64,000 bases of DNA from SPCO01 sp964427285 (GCA_964427285.1 CAYRTS010000010.1:1-64000); one strand, 5' to 3'; positions 9,401 to 16,931 are shown, counted from the first letter of the stretch. Notes: generated by a model from the letters alone, not told the origin. A program made the numbers and translations.

Positions 9401-9811
9401 GGCCCCGAGCCCGAACCGACGACCGGCCTGTGCCGCGCGCCCGCCAAACGTGCCGCCATCATTCGGTCCGCCCGGACCGCGCCTCCGCGGTGGTCCGCTC
9501 CGGCGCGGGGGATCGTTGATCGGGCGCGGCGCCGCAGGCGGATCCGATTCGTCCTCTTCCCCGGCACTGGGCTCGCGCTGCCCGTCGTCNNNNNNNNNNN
9601 NNNNNNNNNNNNNNNNNNNNNNNNNNNNNNNNNNNNNNNNNNNNNNNNNNNNNNNNNNNNNNNNNNNNNNNNNNNNNNNNNNNNNNNNNTCGTCGCCAGT
9701 ACGGGGCTCGCGCTGCCCGTCGTCCGGCGGGCCCGCGTCCGGATTCTCTCCCCGCGCCGTCGCCTCGCGCCTTCGCAGATCCTCCAGAAAGTCATCGAAC
9801 AGGTTACGCAT
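6485..9811 (-). CDS. UPF0182-family large membrane protein, interrupted by a sequence gap
   Basis: About 1100 residues. The N-terminus is charged, low-complexity and probably disordered. It is followed by seven or so transmembrane segments starting with GLVVLFGVGLDLWTDALWYT, whose WTDALWYTSVGYDTVFWTR stretch is typical of UPF0182. A very large extracytoplasmic domain (about residues 500-1030) contains conserved pieces such as TRLAFGLGTWTERQFRGEA and YDPY-like segments, and the tail is Pro/Thr/Ser-rich. The function of the family is unknown. 100 Ns at 9590-9689 fall in the disordered N-terminus; both flanks encode DDGQREP, so a tandem repeat has probably been collapsed and the true length is uncertain. 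Confidence 0.92.
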   Translation of the reverse strand: MRNLFDDFLEDLRRREATARGENPDAGPPDDGQREPRTGDXXXXXXXXXXXXXXXXXXXXXXXXXXXXXXXXXXDDGQREPSAGEEDESDPPAAPRPINDPPRRSGPPRRRGPGGPNDGGTFGGRAAQAGRRFGLGAIVVVVLGLVVLFGVGLDLWTDALWYTSVGYDTVFWTRLTTTAGLFVGAALLSAVVLLLNLWLARRLVPPPSEGGTSSLRGLFDRINEAAQAAEGRASRPGSSFGDRRGAPGGPAAVAFDPDDIPDLTPLAGVALTVVAVFAAIVVGASVSAAWETVLLWGKQVPFSPDAATVVSDPVFGRDIGFFLFELPFLRLVQGLFNGLVVAALVIAFAQYLVGASRSGLVFSTPVRVHLAVLAGLFLLSVAFGYQLDKYELVYSARGVATGVSFTDQNAQFFAYDVLTVLSGLAAALLVGGAFAKVLWPLGFTILVWFLASLIIGRLYPEAIQRFTVEPNQYAQEERYIGNNIAMTRLAFGLGTWTERQFRGEAVLTQETIDSQADTFRSARLWDYRPLSDTLDQLQTVRRYYDFTDVDTDRYLIEGVKRQVMLSARELALEGNPAAVGWVNERIIYTHGIGVTMVPVNEVAGEGQPRLLIGNLPPVSSGGAPAVTEPRIYFGERPSDYVVVGARQAEFDYPTGDSDGGGSVGTTTSWSGTSGIRLDNTMMRLLFALRFQDLDLLISDQVTSSSQLLFHRTLSDRVRRIAPFLRYDKDPYVVIANGRLVYIQDAYTVSDRFPHAQGFDPGSSLEATTLGGPFNYIRNSVKITMDAYDGTLHFYMSDPTDPIVRSYAGVFPDLFEPLDSMPAELRSHLRVPEELFNVQTRVYGRYHVTDTQQFFRTDDVWTVPQSQTSEQTLPSEAYYVVMRLPGETGVEFTLLQPMVPTGRPNMIAWIAARMDEPNYGATVVYRFPADSTVFGPAQIEARIDQDAAISQQISLWDQSGSKVIRGNLIVMPLDDSLIYLQPVYLQSTGSAFPEFRRIVVASPRQVVWAETLGEALRLLLVAEGAAAPDPTEGPSASPGATPTPGPGPTPRPTPGVDLPTDVPGLIEYANAHFELAQEALRDGDFARYGDEIELVEAALVQLQVLAPGL
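9590..9689. other. Assembly gap (100 N) inside the UPF0182 gene
   Basis: Exactly 100 Ns, the usual placeholder for a gap of unknown size. The word CTCGCGCTGCCCGTCGTC ends the left flank and recurs just right of the gap (about 9708-9724), which suggests an unresolved tandem repeat in coding sequence. Confidence 0.98.
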
Positions 9812-9838
9812 GCTGGTGAGTGTATCCGCCCGTGACCG

Positions 9839-10309
9839 CTATGGTCTGTGGAGGCCCTCCACAGACCGCCGAAAGCCGGTCAGGACGGTCTCCGCAAGCT
9901 CGTTCTCGCGCATCGTCGCGGCGCGTGCCGGCTCAAACCGGAATGCCGAGCGAACCGCAAGCGGCACCAGCCATGGCCGGTCCTCGCGTTCGGGCGGCTG
10001 GATCAGCCCGAGCCGCATCTGGAGCCGCCCGGCATCCTCGAGGATCAATCCGGACAGCGCCCCGCTGATCGCGGGTCCCAGGCGAGCCAGCGGTGGGTCG
10101 GGCGGTGGGCCAGCATCTGGCGCCACATCGCGAAAACTGACCAGACCGGACCCGTCGACCACCCACATGATGGCCAGCCACCAGCCATCTGGGGCGTCCG
10201 TGGGGCGAGCCATCCCGGCACTGAACGCCCGATCGCCGATCCGGACGGTCTGCTCGCGCAGGAACGACGGGCCGGGAGGCGGCAGCGATTCGGGCACGGA
10301 CGGCAGCAT
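9839..10309 (-). CDS. Hypothetical protein, 156 residues
   Basis: I do not recognise this protein. It contains a plausible globular stretch (DGWWLAIMWVVDGSGLVSF, residues about 41-59) and ends in a basic helix (ENELAETVLTGFRRSVEGLH). It has no signal peptide or membrane segment. The open frame extends upstream to 10612, but that part translates a tandem DNA repeat (LSRVQTA.. units) and is not credible coding, so I start at the ATG at 10309. It lies 27 bases before the UPF0182 start on the same strand and could be co-transcribed with it. Confidence 0.6.
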   Translation of the reverse strand: MLPSVPESLPPPGPSFLREQTVRIGDRAFSAGMARPTDAPDGWWLAIMWVVDGSGLVSFRDVAPDAGPPPDPPLARLGPAISGALSGLILEDAGRLQMRLGLIQPPEREDRPWLVPLAVRSAFRFEPARAATMRENELAETVLTGFRRSVEGLHRP

Positions 10310-10349
10310 AGCCGCCGGACACCTCGACCCGCCGCCGAAGTGGGCGGCT

Positions 10350-10519
10350 TGAGCGCCGAGGGGGCCCGGCTGAGCGCGGTCTGGACCCGGCTGAGCGCAG
10401 TCGGGGCCCGGCTGAGCGCCGAGGGGGCCCGGCTGAGCGCGGTCTGGACGACGGCTAAGCGCGGTCTGGACCCGGCTGAGCGCAGTCGGGGCCCGGCTGA
10501 GCGCGGTCTGGACGACGGC
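10350..10519. repeat. 21-bp tandem repeat array, about eight units
   Basis: Units begin with TGAGCGC at 10350, 10371, 10392, 10413, 10434, 10456 (TAAGCGC), 10477 and 10498. Two versions alternate, TGAGCGC-CGAGGGGGCCCGGC and TGAGCGC-GGTCTGGACCCGGC, plus one ending CTGGACGACGGC. The spacing is 21 bp except for one 22-bp step, so a reading frame cannot run through unchanged. The region lies between genes. Confidence 0.9.
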
Positions 10520-10537
10520 ACCTGCCGCCTGCAGCGG

Positions 10538-10647
10538 CTCAACGGTGAGTTGAGACCGGGCGTCGAGTCCGCTTGGTCGAGCGACCAGAGTGCAGCCCGG
10601 GGTTGGGACCATGCGGGTTCATCGCTGGGACTCAACCGTGAGTTGAT
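10538..10647 (+). mobile_element. 110-bp interspersed palindromic element, copy 1
   Basis: Both ends carry a palindrome of the form CTCAAC-N5-GTTGAG (10538-10554; right end 10631-10647 with final T). Inside is a perfect hairpin, TGGTCG-AG-CGACCA, at 10574-10587. The reverse complement of 28981-29090 aligns along the full 110 bp without a gap at roughly 80 percent identity by eye. The size, palindromic ends and lack of an ORF resemble REP/REPIN or MITE-like elements. A degenerate further copy follows at 10631-10740, sharing the right-hand palindrome and the word GGGGTTGGGACCAT. Confidence 0.75.
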
Positions 10648-10802
10648 CGCGAGCGGCGTTGAGCGCCAGCGGGCCCGGGTGAGCGACGAGACAGCCTGCC
10701 TGGGGTTGGGACCATCCGGGACTGGCAGCCAACTGTTGAGGTACCGGCGGGATCGGGCTGTACCTGTGGCTCGGGAAGCCCCACCTGGACCGCGGCGCGA
10801 GG

Positions 10803-11396
10803 TCAGGTCGTCGGTTCGTCCTCGGCCGCGCCGGGATCGTCCTCGCCCGGGCTTGGGTCGGTCGCCACGGTGCCTGGCTCGTCCTGTGGCGCGGTCGCCT
10901 GTGTCTTGCCGCCAGTCTCGCCCGCCGCAGCACCGCCGGCCGCCACAGCCCCGGCCACAGCCCCGGCCTCACCCCCGTCCGCAGCCCCGGCGTCACCTTC
11001 AGCCGCAACCTCGGACGCGCTGGCCGTCGCGAGCTCCAGTTCGCGCCCCTCCGCGGCGGCCTCGGCCCACTGGGCATCGGCCTCTGCCTTGAGATGCGCC
11101 ATCTCGGCCTCCATCTCGAGACGAAGGATCTCGCGTCGAACCTTCTGGTCGGGCGGGGCGTACGCATGGGCCTCGGCTTGCGACGGGACATCGCTGGCGT
11201 ACTCGCCGCTGAGCCAAGACATCAGCCGGCTGCGCGGTTGCGCGGCTGACTTGGATCGGATGATGGATGCGGCATCCACGGAAGTCAGGCCAGGCAGGTT
11301 CGCATCGCCTTCCGGAGCCAGGTTGGCACCACACGACGAACAGTTCGTCACGCCTTCCGCGTACGGGGTGGAGCACCAGGAACAGGCGTCGGTCAT
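10803..11396 (-). CDS. Zinc-ribbon protein with acidic low-complexity tail
   Basis: The 197-residue protein starts with a four-cysteine zinc ribbon, CSWCSTPYAEGVTNCSSC (Cys 5, 8, 19, 22). A helical charged region follows (REILRLEMEAEMAHLKAEAD, about residues 100-119), then a tail almost entirely of Ala, Gly, Glu and Asp. Such ribbons bind structural zinc and often mediate protein or nucleic-acid contacts; the specific role is unknown. I start at the ATG at 11396, directly before the ribbon; the longer open frame upstream looks non-coding. It lies 118 bases downstream of guaA on the same strand. Confidence 0.75.
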   Translation of the reverse strand: MTDACSWCSTPYAEGVTNCSSCGANLAPEGDANLPGLTSVDAASIIRSKSAAQPRSRLMSWLSGEYASDVPSQAEAHAYAPPDQKVRREILRLEMEAEMAHLKAEADAQWAEAAAEGRELELATASASEVAAEGDAGAADGGEAGAVAGAVAAGGAAAGETGGKTQATAPQDEPGTVATDPSPGEDDPGAAEDEPTT

Positions 11397-11514
11397 CGGG
11401 CGCTCCCCGAGTAGTGGCGGTGGACCATGCGCGAATGCTACCGCGCCAGTTGGTCCCGACGATAGCCCATCGGTCCGGTGCACGAGCGGGACTGAACGCG
11501 TGAGATGGGTTCGA

Positions 11515-13275
11515 CTACTCCCACTCGATCGTGGCCGGCGGTTTGGAGCTGATGTCGTAGACGACGCGGTTAACCCCGGGCACCTCGTTGACGATCCGCG
11601 CCGAGATCTTGCCGAGAACGTCATACGGCAGCTTGGCCCAGTCAGCGGTCATCCCGTCCTCCGACGTTACGGCGCGGATCGCCACGACGTTGGCGTAGGT
11701 CCGGCCGTCGCCCATCACCCCGACCGACCGGACCGGCGTCAGGATCGCAAACGACTGCCACAGGCTCCGATACAGCCCGGCCCCCTTGATCTCGTCGATC
11801 ACGATCCAATCGGCTTCGCGGAGCGTATCGAGCCGCTCGCGCGTGACTTCGCCGATGATCCGGATGGCCAGGCCCGGCCCCGGGAACGGCTGCCGCAGCA
11901 CCATCGCTTCGGGCAGCCCCAGTTCCAGCCCGACCCGGCGAACCTCGTCCTTGAACAGGTAGCGCAGCGGTTCGATGAGCTGGAAACGCAGGTCCGCCGG
12001 CAGCCCGCCGACGTTGTGGTGGGTCTTGATCTTCTGGGCCGTCTTCGATTCCGACGTTGCCGACTCGATCACGTCGGGATACAGCGTGCCCTGGGTCAGG
12101 AAGTCGATCGTGCCAATGTGCGCGGCCTCCTCTTCGAAGACCCGGATGAACTCGTCGCCGATGATCTTGCGCTTCTGCTCCGGGTCTTCCACACCGGCCA
12201 GCCGAGCCAGAAAGCGCTCGCGGGCGTCGACCATCACCAGGTTCATCCCGAGATCGCGTTCGAATGTCACGCGCAGGAGCTCCGACTCCTTCTTGCGCAT
12301 CAGCCCGTGGTCGACGTAGATGCAGGTCAGGCGATCGCCGACTGCCCGATGGACCAGCGCGGCGGCGACGGCGCTGTCGACGCCACCCGATAGCGCGCAG
12401 ATGACCTTGCCGTCCGAGGCGGTCCTGGCGGCGTGGGTGTCCACGCGGTCGCGAATCCCGGCGACGGTCGTCTCGATGAAGTTGGCCGCTGTCCACGACG
12501 GCTCGACACCCGCGATGCCGACGACGAAGTTGCGCAGGAGGTCCCGGCCTCGCGGCGTGTGCACGACTTCGGGGTGGAACTGGATGCCGTACAGGTTGCG
12601 TTCTGCCGCCTGGAGGCCGGCGAACGGCGTCGAATCCGTCTGCGCGGTCGCCACGAAGCCCTCCGGGAGCCGGGTGATCGAATCACCATGGCTCATCCAG
12701 ACTGGCTGCTCCCGACCGATCCCGGTAAACAACGGGCCGTCGTGGGTGATCTGGACGTTGGCCGGCCCATACTCACGCTTGCCCGCGGGCAGCACGTCAC
12801 CACCGAGTTCGTGCGCCATCAACTGGGCGCCGTAACAGATCCCGAGCACCGGGATTCGGCCGCTCCAGATGGCCGGGTCAGGCTTTGGAGCCGACTCGTC
12901 ATAGACCGAATTCGGGCCGCCGGAGAGGATGATCGCGCGGGTGCCGCGTCGTTCCAGTTCCTCGAATGGCGTGTCATGAGGCAGCAGCTCCGAGTAGACC
13001 TCCAGCTCGCGGACGCGCCGGGCGATCAACTGGGCGAACTGGCTGCCAAAGTCGAGGACGACGACCGGGCCCGGCGCGTCCGCAGGTCCGCCGGGGCCGG
13101 CGGGTTGGTCGTCGAGAGAACGTGCCGGCGCGGGGGCGTTGAGGGCGGTCTCGAGGTAGGCCTCGACCTCGGCATCGTCGGGCGCCAGGACGCGGTGGCC
13201 GGCGTTGGCCGCGGCGCCGTGCACTGTCTTGCCGCGATCGCGCTTCGGCCCGGGTGAACCCTCGGTGTCCGCCAA
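11515..13275 (-). CDS. guaA: GMP synthase (glutamine-hydrolysing)
   Basis: Converts XMP to GMP with glutamine-derived ammonia. The class I amidotransferase domain has the nucleophile Cys in GICYGAQLMAHELGG and the His/Glu in QFHPEVVHTPRG. The ATP-pyrophosphatase domain has the PP-loop ALSGGVDSAVAAALVHRA, and the C-terminal dimerisation domain ends IEWE as usual. It has 586 residues, longer than the usual 510-530, through an N-terminal low-complexity extension of about 60 residues. I chose the TTG at 13275 because GGAGGG sits six bases upstream (13282-13287); an ATG at 13280 is out of frame. A GuaB relative lies 1.6 kb upstream on the same strand. Confidence 0.95.
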   Translation of the reverse strand: MADTEGSPGPKRDRGKTVHGAAANAGHRVLAPDDAEVEAYLETALNAPAPARSLDDQPAGPGGPADAPGPVVVLDFGSQFAQLIARRVRELEVYSELLPHDTPFEELERRGTRAIILSGGPNSVYDESAPKPDPAIWSGRIPVLGICYGAQLMAHELGGDVLPAGKREYGPANVQITHDGPLFTGIGREQPVWMSHGDSITRLPEGFVATAQTDSTPFAGLQAAERNLYGIQFHPEVVHTPRGRDLLRNFVVGIAGVEPSWTAANFIETTVAGIRDRVDTHAARTASDGKVICALSGGVDSAVAAALVHRAVGDRLTCIYVDHGLMRKKESELLRVTFERDLGMNLVMVDARERFLARLAGVEDPEQKRKIIGDEFIRVFEEEAAHIGTIDFLTQGTLYPDVIESATSESKTAQKIKTHHNVGGLPADLRFQLIEPLRYLFKDEVRRVGLELGLPEAMVLRQPFPGPGLAIRIIGEVTRERLDTLREADWIVIDEIKGAGLYRSLWQSFAILTPVRSVGVMGDGRTYANVVAIRAVTSEDGMTADWAKLPYDVLGKISARIVNEVPGVNRVVYDISSKPPATIEWE

Positions 13276-13281
13276 CCCATA

Positions 13282-13287
13282 CCCTCC
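13282..13287 (-). promoter_or_regulatory. Ribosome binding site deciding the TTG start of guaA
   Basis: GGAGGG on the minus strand lies six bases before TTG at 13275. No ATG or GTG in the guaA frame has comparable spacing near the N-terminus. Confidence 0.65.
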
Positions 13288-13375
13288 GTCGACCTTGCTA
13301 CGACGGCTCCAGTGTACCGACCCAGACGGTCGGAACCCGGTTCCTCGGCGCTCCAGGACCAGCTCGGACGCTGGG

Positions 13376-13756
13376 TCAGTCCCGGTTGCGCATGGATTCC
13401 GCCGCCATCGCGAAGTAGGTCTCCAACTGATCGGCGATGTCGGGCTGTGGCGCCAGCTCCGCGATCGCGGCCCGGATGTGGAGCAGCCAGCGGTCGCGCT
13501 CGCGCGGCCCGATCGCAAAGGGGAAATGGCGCATGCGCAGTCGGGGGTGGCCCCGTTCGGCGTCATAGGTTCGCGGCCCGCCCCAGTACTGGATCAGGAA
13601 GAGCGTCAGGCGACGCTGGGCCGGACCAAGATCGGCCTCCGGGTAGATCGGCCGAAGGATGGGATCCTCGGCGACCCCGTCGTAGAAGCGCGCCACCAGT
13701 GCCTCGAAGAACGGGCTTCCGCCGGCTCGCTCGTAGAGGCTCGCGGTCTCGACCAT
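13376..13756 (-). CDS. glbO: Group II truncated haemoglobin (trHbO-like)
   Basis: A 126-residue 2/2 globin. It has the family start SLYERAGGSPFFEALVARFY (Phe-Tyr in the B helix), DPILRPIYPEADLGPAQRRL, the QYWGGPRTY segment, and RGHPRLRMRHFPFAI containing the proximal haem-binding His. The Trp in RDRWLLH is the G8 Trp characteristic of group II. These proteins bind oxygen or NO and are linked to redox protection. The gene lies between guaA and small hypothetical genes on the same strand, with no obvious functional partner. Confidence 0.93.
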   Translation of the reverse strand: MVETASLYERAGGSPFFEALVARFYDGVAEDPILRPIYPEADLGPAQRRLTLFLIQYWGGPRTYDAERGHPRLRMRHFPFAIGPRERDRWLLHIRAAIAELAPQPDIADQLETYFAMAAESMRNRD

Positions 13757-13811
13757 CCGGCCGAGGATAACGTGGTCGACGAAGCGCCGGCGCGCCTGGT
13801 GTTCGGTCGGG

Positions 13812-14024
13812 TCAGCCGCCCGTGCGCTTGGGTCGTGACGAGCGGGCCGGTCGCGCCTCGCCGCGAAGGTTCACGGCTGCGACCTCCAGCAGGGCAAAGG
13901 CACTGATCGCGAAGACGACCAACCCGAACGCATCCATGGACGAGATGGTGCCCGCCGGTGGCCCGCCCAGATATCGGGCAAACGTCCTGTCGGCGGCGGC
14001 CAAATGACGATCTGGATCCCACAC
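13812..14024 (-). CDS. Small single-span membrane protein, uncertain
   Basis: Up to 70 residues from a GTG at 14024, or 41 residues from an inner ATG (MDAFGLVVF). It has one clear hydrophobic segment (FGLVVFAISAFALLEVAAV) and a basic tail ending RPKRTGG. It fits between its same-strand neighbours with little overlap, which supports it modestly. I recognise no family. Confidence 0.4.
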   Translation of the reverse strand: MWDPDRHLAAADRTFARYLGGPPAGTISSMDAFGLVVFAISAFALLEVAAVNLRGEARPARSSRPKRTGG

Positions 14025-14039
14025 GTCGCGCGGCAGGCG

Positions 14040-14495
14040 TCAGGCCGACGGCGATGACTCCAGTCGAAGTCTGAGCGCCTCCAGATCGAGCGCCGCGGCA
14101 CGCTGAACCTGCGGACGGGCCATGGACTCGAACAAGCGGAAACGCGCCGGCAGCCCGATCCGGATCGACCAGGTCAGCACGGTTCCGGTCTCGCCCGGCG
14201 CCAGGACGGCCTCGATCTCGATCGAAACGCCACTGTCCTCCACGCCCCGGATCGCCAGCCGGTCGGGCGCGTCGGCCGTCGTGACTTCGGCATCAAACGT
14301 GCCCGCGCGGCCCGCAGCACGCTGATCAATGCGGAGCCGCTCTCCCACGGTGATCGGTCCGTCGGCTGACCGGGTGACCGCGACGATGCCACTGGCGATC
14401 AGCCATGACGGCCAGGCTGCGATGTCCGCGATTCGCGCAAACACGTCCACAGGGGGCCGGGCGATCGTCGCCTCGATCGTCACCTCGATCGCCAT
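14040..14495 (-). CDS. SRPBCC-family protein (polyketide cyclase/START-like fold)
   Basis: The 151-residue protein starts IEVTIEATIARPPVDVFARI and contains DIAAWPSWL, the usual start of the SRPBCC/polyketide cyclase-dehydrase family, which binds hydrophobic ligands in a deep cavity. The central part alternates strands (ITVGERLRIDQR, FDAEVTTADAPDRLAIRG) and the C-terminal helix ends LDLEALRLRLESS, as expected. Its ATG at 14495 overlaps the upstream stop by one base (TGATG), so the two genes are coupled. The ligand is unknown. Confidence 0.8.
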   Translation of the reverse strand: MAIEVTIEATIARPPVDVFARIADIAAWPSWLIASGIVAVTRSADGPITVGERLRIDQRAAGRAGTFDAEVTTADAPDRLAIRGVEDSGVSIEIEAVLAPGETGTVLTWSIRIGLPARFRLFESMARPQVQRAAALDLEALRLRLESSPSA

Positions 14496-14815
14496 CAGGA
14501 CGATTCCTGGTCGTCAACGATCGGCCGCAGCCGAAAGGACGGCCCGCGCCCCAGCCGCTCGGCCGGCGTCCCGTACCGAAGGATCAGATTTCGGATCGCT
14601 CGGGCGTGATCGGCAGATTCGAGCGGCTCGGCGCTGGTCCGGAACTGACGGTCCCCGACCTCGACCAGCGCATGCGGATCCGCCAGCAGATTGCCGGCCC
14701 AGGCGGCGCGGTCGCCGGCCGCGACGATGATGGATCCATCGGGCTCATCGACAAAACCAACGGCGACCGGTCGCGCCAGACCCGTGTGTCGACCGCGGGT
14801 AATCAGGCGAGCCAC
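14495..14815 (-). CDS. Deazaflavin/flavin nitroreductase-like small protein (DUF385/PNPOx-like)
   Basis: About 106 residues from a GTG at 14815. Segments GLARPVAVGFVDEPDGSIIV, AWAGNLLADPHALVEVGDR and the final RLRPI follow the pattern of short F420-dependent or FMN-binding split-barrel proteins (residues up to the WxxNL..P motif, then the E-V strand). The reading frame continues upstream with a plausible peptide (IESDLFFEGKVARLITRG) but no good start, so the N-terminus is uncertain. The cofactor is inferred from family resemblance only. Confidence 0.65.
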   Translation of the reverse strand: MARLITRGRHTGLARPVAVGFVDEPDGSIIVAAGDRAAWAGNLLADPHALVEVGDRQFRTSAEPLESADHARAIRNLILRYGTPAERLGRGPSFRLRPIVDDQESS

Positions 14816-14887
14816 CTTACCCTCGAAGAAGAGGTCCGACTCGATGTCATCCGTGGTCGAAAATCCTGACGTGCGCGAGGACCAGCC

Positions 14888-16072
14888 TCAGCGCGCTCGC
14901 TGCCAGGACTTGCCCTCGGTCTGGGTGGAGGGCGCGTAGACCATTTCGACCCCCTGCATCTCCCGGATCGTTCGCGCGCCCAGCGCCGCCATCGATTGAC
15001 GCAGCGCCCCGACGAGATTCTCCGACCCGTCGGCAACCTGTGCCGGGCCGAGCAGGATCCGCTCGAGCGAGCCGATGGTGCCCACCTTGATCCGGGTCCC
15101 GCGCGGGAGCGTCGGCGACGGCGCGGCCATCCCCCAGTTCGTGCCACGGCCCGGGGCTTCCTCGGCGCGGGCCAGCGGCGATCCGATCATCAATACGTCC
15201 GCGCCCGCGGCCACGGCTTTGGCCAGCTCGCCGCCGCGACGCATCCCGCCGTCCGCCACGACCGGAACGTACCGCCCGGTTTCCGCCAAGAAGGCGTCCC
15301 GGGCAGCCGCCACGTCGCTGATCGCGGTCACCTGGGGCACGCCGATACCCAGGACCTCACGGGTAGTGCACGCGGCACCTGGCCCGACGCCAACGAACAC
15401 CGCAGCGGCGCCCTGCTCCATCAGCGCGAAGGCCGCCTCGGCGTTCGTCGTGTTACCGACCGCCACCGGGATAGGCATAGAGCGGGTGAAATCGGCCAGT
15501 GACAACGGGTCGTAGCCGGCGGCCAGGTGGCGGGCGCTGCTGACCTGGCTCTGGACGAGGAACAGGTCCGCACCGTGTTCGGCACAAAAGGGACCAAAAC
15601 GCCTGGCGGCGCCGGGGGTTGCGGCGACGGCCGCCTTTGAGCCCGCCGCATGCATCTCCTCGAGCCGCCGCGCGATCAAGTCCTCGCGAATCGGCTGCTG
15701 GTAGGCCTCCGCGAGGAGTCCTTGCACGTCCGCGTCGGCGGCGGCGGCGATCCGCGCGAGAACGGCATCGGCGTCGTCGTAGCGAGTTTGAACGCCCTCG
15801 AGATTGAGGACGGCCAGACCGCCGAGCCGGGCAAGGGCGCCAGCCATCCGCGCATTCACGACGGCGTCCATGGCTGATGCCAGAATTGGGATCTCGAGTG
15901 TCAGGCCGCAGAACGACTGCCCAAGATCGACGTCGGCGGGCTCGATGGTGTCCGTGCCAGGAGCCAGCGAGACGTCCTCGAACCCGTAGGTCGGACGGAG
16001 CGAATCAACCTTGGAACGGAAGGCGCGACGCGCGGCAGCAGGGCTGGTCACGGAAGTCCTTGTTCGATCCAT
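14888..16072 (-). CDS. guaB3: GuaB3-type IMP dehydrogenase family protein
   Basis: The 394-residue (beta/alpha)8 protein of the IMPDH/GMP reductase family lacks CBS domains. It has the phosphate-binding and catalytic loop GVGPGAACTTREVLGIGVPQ with the catalytic Cys, and PVVADGGMRRGGELAKAVAAGADVLMIG for phosphate binding. The N-terminal YGFEDVSLAPG and length match the GuaB3 group of Actinobacteria, cyanobacteria and relatives. In characterised cases this group acts in purine interconversion rather than as the main IMPDH. The ATG at 16072 gives the usual start; 32 upstream codons in the open frame look non-coding. The nearby guaA supports a guanine-nucleotide role. Confidence 0.88.
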   Translation of the reverse strand: MDRTRTSVTSPAAARRAFRSKVDSLRPTYGFEDVSLAPGTDTIEPADVDLGQSFCGLTLEIPILASAMDAVVNARMAGALARLGGLAVLNLEGVQTRYDDADAVLARIAAAADADVQGLLAEAYQQPIREDLIARRLEEMHAAGSKAAVAATPGAARRFGPFCAEHGADLFLVQSQVSSARHLAAGYDPLSLADFTRSMPIPVAVGNTTNAEAAFALMEQGAAAVFVGVGPGAACTTREVLGIGVPQVTAISDVAAARDAFLAETGRYVPVVADGGMRRGGELAKAVAAGADVLMIGSPLARAEEAPGRGTNWGMAAPSPTLPRGTRIKVGTIGSLERILLGPAQVADGSENLVGALRQSMAALGARTIREMQGVEMVYAPSTQTEGKSWQRAR

Positions 16073-16168
16073 CAAGTGAGCCTCCAGCGCCGCTGCTCCG
16101 TGGGCTGCCTCCAACCCGAGTCTACCAGCGCAGCGAGCGCGTAGGCCGGCCGCCCGGCGCTGGGCCAT

Positions 16169-16573
16169 TCAGACGCCGGCAACCGGGAACCCCATCGCGC
16201 GCGCACCCGCCGCCAGCCGGTCGTCAAACGTGACGATGGTCAGTTCCGCGCCACCAGCCCGTTCAGCGGCCGCGAGATGCAGGGCGTCGAGCGTCTGCAG
16301 CCCGACCAGAGCCCCAAGCTCAGCAGCTCGATGGCAGAGCCGATCATCGAGGCGAATGACCAGCACACGCGACCAGTCAGATTCGAACCCAGCCACAGCC
16401 ACCTCGACGCTGGAGGACGGAAGTCGGCGCCGGAGATTGATCACGACTTCCGGATACCCGTGGTTGGCGGCCACCCAGCTATGATCGCCGGCGAGCAGCG
16501 CGTGAACGAGCGATGAACCCGGCTCGGCGATGTAGCGCTTGAGCAGGGCGCTGGCATCCAGATACAGCGTCAA
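16169..16573 (-). CDS. vapC: VapC-like PIN-domain ribonuclease toxin
   Basis: 134 residues with the PIN acidic residues in place: LYLDASALLKRY (first Asp), HGYPEVVINLRR (Glu), TLDALHLAAAERA (Asp) and VTFDDRLAAGARAMG (final Asp). VapC toxins cleave specific RNAs and are held inactive by their antitoxin. It overlaps the antitoxin gene by four bases (ATGA), the classic arrangement. Confidence 0.88.
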   Translation of the reverse strand: MTLYLDASALLKRYIAEPGSSLVHALLAGDHSWVAANHGYPEVVINLRRRLPSSSVEVAVAGFESDWSRVLVIRLDDRLCHRAAELGALVGLQTLDALHLAAAERAGGAELTIVTFDDRLAAGARAMGFPVAGV

Positions 16574-16842
16574 TGGCGATGATCCCTGTCTTGCCGGATC
16601 AACTCCTCGCTGGTCGGAGTCCCCGGCATCGGCGCCAGTGGCGTGAATGGCTCCGGCGGTCGATCCACCTTCTGGGTGATCCAGCCCTCGCGCAGTCCGC
16701 GTTCAATTGCCGTTTCGCCGGCGGCCGGGACGATCTGCGCGACCCGTCGTCCGCGACTGGTGACATTGACCGTCTCGCCCCGCTCCACCCGGCCCAGGTA
16801 CTCGGATAGCTTCGACTTCAGTTCGCGCACGCCAACATCCAT
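16570..16842 (-). CDS. Phd/YefM-type antitoxin partner of the VapC toxin
   Basis: The 90-residue protein starts MDVGVRELKSKLSEYLGRVE and continues GETVNVTSRGRRVAQIVP, the standard N-terminal DNA-binding fold of Phd/YefM antitoxins. The C-terminal half (PPEPFTPLAPMPGTPTSEEL) is the expected flexible toxin-binding tail. It is the first gene of the pair and probably autoregulates it. The open frame reaches 17343, but only the part from the ATG at 16842 looks like protein. Confidence 0.88.
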   Translation of the reverse strand: MDVGVRELKSKLSEYLGRVERGETVNVTSRGRRVAQIVPAAGETAIERGLREGWITQKVDRPPEPFTPLAPMPGTPTSEELIRQDRDHRH

Positions 16843-16931
16843 GTGGTTACGATAACAGGTCAGGGAGACTACATCGCAGATTCCTGTCCTCGCGCCCAGC
16901 TTGAGGATAGAGACCGGGCCTGCACGGGCAC

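Larger units (their letters stand above)
10310..10802. other. Gene-free repeat block of about 490 bp
   Basis: No credible gene is seen. The block holds the 21-bp array (10350-10519), the 110-bp interspersed element (10538-10647) and an overlapping degenerate second copy (10631-10740). The words TTGAGCGCC and GGGCCCGG occur in both array and element, so the two repeat types may share an origin. Confidence 0.8.

Noticed and set aside
10310..10612. N-terminal extension of the 9839-10309 gene made of LSRVQTA-type repeats
   Set aside because: It translates the 21-bp DNA array, whose one 22-bp step breaks the frame and which is clearly intergenic minisatellite.
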